Shown: positions 4,806-7,196 of the stretch, piece by piece
Position numbering within the stretch: position 1 is the first letter of the stretch
How the letters are laid out: each line of letters opens with the position of its first letter
NCBI GenBank assembly: GCA_043742705.1
Contig: JAYTXY010000178.1
Coordinates: 1-7,196, forward strand
DNA from: JAPLDA01 sp043742705
GTDB lineage: Bacteria > Bacteroidota > Bacteroidia > AKYH767-A > 2013-40CM-41-45
Reading direction: 5' to 3'
DNA length: 7,196 bases
Notes under the pieces: model-generated
Told to the model about the DNA's origin: nothing
What the model saw: only the letters and a program-made list of their open reading frames with translations
The model's database searches: none
Translations under genes and position numbers: made by a program

Positions 4806-7196
4806 TTAATTCTTCACAATTTTTTGTACTTGTCTCTGGTCTTCATAAGTTAAGACCATGAAATAAATACCCGGTGTCAATCCTTTTTCATCCACGAAAT
4901 CATACTGATTCATTCCGTCATTGGACTCTATCGGATATGTAAAGACTGTTTGGCCTGATGAATTCAGTAACATGAAATTTACAGTCGTAGCTTTTTTCAG
5001 TGTGAACGATACTGTAAATTTTTCATGGAAAGGATTGGGTGCAATGGATGTAATCTTCAGAATGGATTCATCATCTTCTGCGTTAGATTTATATTTTACC
5101 GTCTTGATTTCTGAATAGGTGAAGTGTCCGTTGTAGTCAGTTTGCTTCAACCTGTAATAGGAATATCCCTGCAATGGATTTTCATCGCTGTCAGTGTAAT
5201 ACAATTTAACGGTGCTGTTTCCTGCTCCTTTTTTCCTGAGCACTTCATCGAAATGAATTCCATCTGACGAACGCTCCACCGTGAAGTAATCGTTGTTTAA
5301 CTCTGACGCAGTTGCCCATGAAAGATCAACACGGTTTGACACAAGTTCAGCTTTGAAATAAACAAGTTCGATCGGAAGAGATCCTGAGCTGGATTTTCCG
5401 ATTGCATAATGAGAGAACGAACTTAATCCCGATCTCGTTGCAGTCACAATTCCACCCGCAATACTTTGTGTGATGTTGTTATGTGTACCAATGGACTGCC
5501 AAGAAGATAAAACACTTGATCTCTTGAGAACACAATGACTTGCAGCCGTTGTTCCTGTGTTCATCTGTCCTTTTTCATTGAGTGTTACACTGTATGTTCC
5601 ACCTGTAATTGTTGAATTCGGAGTAAGTGTCCAGTACCCGTAATCAAGCAAATCATCAATGGTGGTTCCGCTGATTACAAGTCCCACAAGTGGAAGCAGC
5701 GCAGCAATCGGATTTGAATTTGTAAACGTTCCGAGAATATCTGTGAAGCCGGATACGCTGCTGAGCGTAATGTTAGCCAGCTCGTAATTCGCAGAAGTTC
5801 CAAGAGGATAATCATACGATCCCGAAGCAGCAACACTCCTTCGCAGGTTTCCGACTATATAGTTTGAAGAAGAATGCCCGCTGATACTTGTGACAGCAGT
5901 GTTGGTTATTTTTAATTCGTTTGATCCTGTTGTAATTTTTCCACTCGTTAATGCAAGCTGATTGCTGACTGAGGTGGTACTTGTCAATGTGAGACCATTG
6001 CTGTTATTCAAGGTAAGATTGTGAACGGTGGATGGTAGGCCATTTCCGGTACTTTGTGCGGAGGACCCACAATAGGTATAATCTCCACCAGTGCTGTATG
6101 ATCTCGTTCCTGTTACCTGAATGCTGCCTGTTGCGCTTGAAGAAGTAATTCCGCTGGAAGATCCGATCATTAATCCACCTCCGCTTGATACAGTGAAATC
6201 ACCTGCTCCTGTGATGGAGTTGCTTGTGCAATTTAAAATTGCTCCTGAATTAACAATGTAGTTAATCGAGTTCGTGATGCTGCTTGTTCCTGTAATTGTT
6301 TGCAAAGAAGTACCGCTGAAATAAATGTTCCCAACTGAATTCGATGATGTTTCAGTAATGAGACCCGATCCTGATACCACCGTATTGCCGTTTATATTTA
6401 TGGATCCGTTCCCCTTTGTAGCATTGTTCGCATCACATTGTGACATGTCCAACGTTCCACCGGTAACCGTGAGGTTTCCTGTTATATTTAAAACAGTTGA
6501 AATATTTCCATACGCGGTTCCACCGGCTTTCGTAAGGCCAAATGTTCCTCCTGATTGAATGTAATTGCCCGTTACATTTATCGTAGTACTTCCGTTTGTG
6601 CAGGAATAAAATGTTCCGCCCTGAACAGTCAAATTACCTCCGATATTCAACGTGGTGTTATTCCCTTGGTTATCAAGTTTGAAATTCGAGCTTCCGGTTG
6701 AGATAACTGTGAAATCCTGGTTGATTGTTTGAAGATCACCACTGAAATTCAGGGAAGCATTCTGGCTGGCACAGTTCCATATAAAATTTTGAAATGACTG
6801 ATCGAGATTACTTGGAGCATTGTTGGTAACTCCGGTGATGTTGCACGTGGTGTTGGTAGCCCACGTTGCAATCGGAATTGCAGACCCGTTTTGATTATGC
6901 TGGTATGAACTTCCCGAAGCAAATGTCCAGATGCCGGAAGAGGTAGGCATCGTTCCGCCATCTCTTCTGAAGCTTCCAGAAACGGCAATGGTAGCACCTG
7001 TATTATGATTAATTGTACCTCCGCTTCCTATTATTCCGGTTCCGCTTATCGAAACAGATGAGCTTGCCTGGAGGGTTAGTGTATTGTTTACGTTAAGTAT
7101 TCCGGCAACAGTAAGATCAGTGCCGGTTCCATTCGCAAGTGTCAATACATTTGAACTGATGGTAAGTTGTCCTCCTGAAGCAACGGTGACTTCATC
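4806..7196 (-). CDS. Large beta-helix-like surface protein with C-terminal T9SS sorting domain, partial (N-terminus missing)
   Basis: 796 residues are visible. The frame stays open to the right edge: the codons before the TTG at 7145-7143 read EVTVASGGQLTISSNVL, which continue the same repetitive pattern, so that TTG is not a real start. Residues 1 to about 430 are Ser/Thr/Gly/Asn-rich short beta strands, as in right-handed beta-helix adhesin-like proteins. At about 395-607 comes a module with LALTSGKITTGSNELKI, YIVGNLRRSVA, YDYPLGTSANYE and YGYWTLTP, which I recall as frequent in surface proteins of this phylum. Residues 607-700 are a beta-sandwich linker (LPIELVYFKAELVSNRVDLS...ELNNDYFTVERSSDG), and 715-796 a type A T9SS sorting domain beginning ITSIAPNPF and ending in basic residues. 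A structural or adhesive cell-surface role is inferred from architecture. No enzyme motif is visible. Any signal peptide would be in the missing part. Confidence 0.85.
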   Translation of the reverse strand, partial: DEVTVASGGQLTISSNVLTLANGTGTDLTVAGILNVNNTLTLQASSSVSISGTGIIGSGGTINHNTGATIAVSGSFRRDGGTMPTSSGIWTFASGSSYQHNQNGSAIPIATWATNTTCNITGVTNNAPSNLDQSFQNFIWNCASQNASLNFSGDLQTINQDFTVISTGSSNFKLDNQGNNTTLNIGGNLTVQGGTFYSCTNGSTTINVTGNYIQSGGTFGLTKAGGTAYGNISTVLNITGNLTVTGGTLDMSQCDANNATKGNGSININGNTVVSGSGLITETSSNSVGNIYFSGTSLQTITGTSSITNSINYIVNSGAILNCTSNSITGAGDFTVSSGGGLMIGSSSGITSSSATGSIQVTGTRSYSTGGDYTYCGSSAQSTGNGLPSTVHNLTLNNSNGLTLTSTTSVSNQLALTSGKITTGSNELKITNTAVTSISGHSSSNYIVGNLRRSVAASGSYDYPLGTSANYELANITLSSVSGFTDILGTFTNSNPIAALLPLVGLVISGTTIDDLLDYGYWTLTPNSTITGGTYSVTLNEKGQMNTGTTAASHCVLKRSSVLSSWQSIGTHNNITQSIAGGIVTATRSGLSSFSHYAIGKSSSGSLPIELVYFKAELVSNRVDLSWATASELNNDYFTVERSSDGIHFDEVLRKKGAGNSTVKLYYTDSDENPLQGYSYYRLKQTDYNGHFTYSEIKTVKYKSNAEDDESILKITSIAPNPFHEKFTVSFTLKKATTVNFMLLNSSGQTVFTYPIESNDGMNQYDFVDEKGLTPGIYFMVLTYEDQRQVQKIVKN
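4809..5054 (-). other. Type A T9SS C-terminal sorting domain of the large surface protein
   Basis: This 82-residue region starts ITSIAPNPFHEKFTVSF, has the central G-Q-x-V turn (NSSGQTVF), then GLTPGIYFMVL, and ends with the basic tail QVQKIVKN. This is the standard order of motifs in type A sorting domains, which direct a protein through the T9SS outer-membrane pore and are cleaved by the PorU-type sortase. The machinery genes are not in the window. Confidence 0.88.
6354..6650 (-). repeat. Four beta-helix coil repeats within the large surface protein
   Basis: Four segments share the pattern [LI]N[IVN]xGNxxVxGGxx: LNIGGNLTVQGGTF, INVTGNYIQSGGTF, LNITGNLTVTGGTL and ININGNTVVSGSGL. They start at visible residues 183, 206, 236 and 266, so the spacing is 23, 30 and 30 residues. 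This is protein-level repetition; the DNA copies are only loosely alike, which suggests old rather than recent duplication. The pattern fits successive rungs of a beta-helix with a conserved Gly-Asn turn. Confidence 0.65.

Noticed and set aside
7143..7145. TTG as the start of the large surface protein.
   Set aside because: The upstream codons remain open to the window edge and encode the same type of repetitive beta-strand sequence, and no signal peptide follows the TTG.

Overview
The window comes from a chromosome of a Bacteroidota (Bacteroidetes) bacterium, probably of the Chitinophagaceae/Sphingobacteriia/Saprospiria/Flavobacteriia kind. Three things point there. Two secreted proteins end in type A type IX secretion (T9SS) sorting domains, a system essentially restricted to this phylum. 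There is a TAnnTTTG-type promoter element in front of proC. None of the genes shows a strong Shine-Dalgarno sequence, and the base composition is moderately AT-rich. The exact family cannot be settled from this sequence alone.

Layout. Bases 1-359 (+) hold the C-terminal end of an aldehyde dehydrogenase that looks like NADP-dependent, non-phosphorylating glyceraldehyde-3-phosphate dehydrogenase (GapN type). Bases 448-2316 (+) encode a complete LtaS/MdoB-like membrane-bound sulfatase-fold enzyme. Bases 2480-3301 (+) encode pyrroline-5-carboxylate reductase (ProC), apparently from its own promoter. On the opposite strand, convergent with proC, lie two secreted proteins. The first in transcription order runs off the right edge (4806-7196) and is a beta-helix-like surface protein. 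The second (3393-4742) has an N-terminal membrane or signal segment and a LamG-like domain. Both end in the same arrangement: a beta-sandwich linker module, then a T9SS sorting domain.

The plus-strand genes are housekeeping (carbon metabolism, envelope, proline synthesis) and do not form an obvious pathway. The minus-strand pair probably forms one transcription unit delivering two T9SS cargo proteins to the cell surface.

The three spacers around the plus-strand genes are the least ordinary part. Each is built from short direct repeats of period 7 or 8: CYAATGAA-like before the LtaS-like gene, GGATTG-like heptamers flanking a hairpin before proC, and TTAACAAC between the convergent genes. Two of the three can also fold into long imperfect hairpins. 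I see no mobile element, CRISPR array, RNA gene, toxin-antitoxin pair or defence system, and no evidence for an undescribed multi-gene system.
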